NCBI GenBank assembly: GCA_943789305.1
Contig: CALSTP010000001.1
Span: 1,092,178-1,156,177 of the forward strand
Length of the DNA stretch: 64,000 bases
Direction: 5' to 3'
Source: an uncultured Flavobacteriaceae bacterium
GTDB taxonomy: Bacteria > Bacteroidota > Bacteroidia > Flavobacteriales > Flavobacteriaceae
Shown one piece after another: positions 63,797-64,000 of the stretch. A program made the position numbers and the translations under genes. The stretch's first letter is position 1; every line of letters starts with the position of its first letter. The notes under the pieces are model-generated. The model ran no database searches. It saw only the letters and a list, made by a program, of their open reading frames with translations, and was not told the DNA's origin.

Positions 63797-64000
63797 CTAA
63801 TAGCGTTTGCGGTTATTGCGATTTCCTTTTTTCTGTTTTGACATTTGATTGCTTTTGGGGCCATTACCATTTTTGGGCTTTAACTTAAGAAAGTTTGCAG
63901 AATCTGTTAAGGGTAAATAATCGGGATTTACTTGAAGTAAACCGTCTGATAATTCATTAAGGTGACTAAAAATCACTTCATCATCAACCGTATCTTTATT
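63797..64000 (-). CDS. DUF4290 family protein, C-terminal part (cut by window edge)
   Basis: Sixty-seven codons at the right edge, ending in TAG (63799-63797), with no start in the window. The readable end is DTVDDEVIFSHLNELSDGLL, then QVNPDYLPLT, then a basic Asn/Lys/Arg-rich tail ending RNNRKRY. I recognise this as the C-terminus of a DUF4290 protein, which in Flavobacteriia commonly sits upstream of murA. The tail is strikingly basic and could bind nucleic acid or a membrane. The function is unknown. Confidence 0.7.
   Translation of the reverse strand, partial: NKDTVDDEVIFSHLNELSDGLLQVNPDYLPLTDSANFLKLKPKNGNGPKSNQMSKQKKGNRNNRKRY

Overview
The window is a low-GC stretch of a chromosome from a member of the Bacteroidota, most likely a marine Flavobacteriia/Flavobacteriaceae. 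The grounds are the strong AT richness, promoter motifs of the Bacteroidota type (TTG, 17-23 bases, TAnnTTTG), few Shine-Dalgarno sequences, a SusC/SusD pair, BshA (bacillithiol), DUF4834, TIGR02757, DUF4290 and VF530 families, and a MurA carrying Asp at the fosfomycin-target position. No rRNA, tRNA, CRISPR array, insertion sequence, phage or plasmid gene was seen. It looks like ordinary, densely packed core chromosome with one carbohydrate-uptake locus.

Layout. 1-44: the first codons of msrA (minus). 150-3566: LolD-like ATPase, TIGR02757 protein, a dihydroorotase homologue that has lost its metal ligands, and an esterase. 3570-8921: metallo-beta-lactamase-fold hydrolase, a large conserved protein of unknown role, Bcp peroxidase, a cysteine-free endonuclease III, a 48-residue ORF, an ECF sigma factor and a VF530 protein. 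8921-19708: uvrA, a flippase, a YfhO-like giant membrane protein, DUF4834, an outer-membrane barrel with a basic tail, a GNAT-like protein, and mnmE. 19769-21887: small or secreted proteins of unknown function.

21915-34496 is a GlcNAc-centred polysaccharide-utilisation-like locus. A NagB/PIG-L fusion faces a leftward series SusC, SusD, (terminator), an FG-GAP/ASPIC lipoprotein, a Tat-type sugar isomerase-like protein and a GH20 hexosaminidase lipoprotein. The reading is that SusCD imports an amino-sugar glycan, GH20 trims terminal GlcNAc, and NagB converts GlcN-6-P to fructose-6-P. A BadF-type GlcNAc kinase sits at 49362-50228 immediately downstream of pfkA and gapA, and would feed the same route.

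36945-46215 is a tight eight-gene leftward run: amidase, MlaD, a split Hdr-like membrane Fe-S module around a HAD-like gene, an unknown protein, a GH3/serine-hydrolase fusion and bshA. Envelope and housekeeping genes fill the rest: lptD, ridA, tamB, tsaD, rsmE, an AI-2E family permease, an M20 peptidase, an NMO-like flavoprotein, DUF4442, murA and the end of a DUF4290 gene.

I did not find a clearly new defence, mobile or RNA-guided system. The most useful leads are proteins with lost catalytic or cofactor residues (dihydroorotase-like, Nth), the conserved unknown at 4930-6375, the SusCD/FG-GAP locus, start codons that promoter positions call into question (lptD, tamB), and interlocked divergent promoters at 4867-4912.
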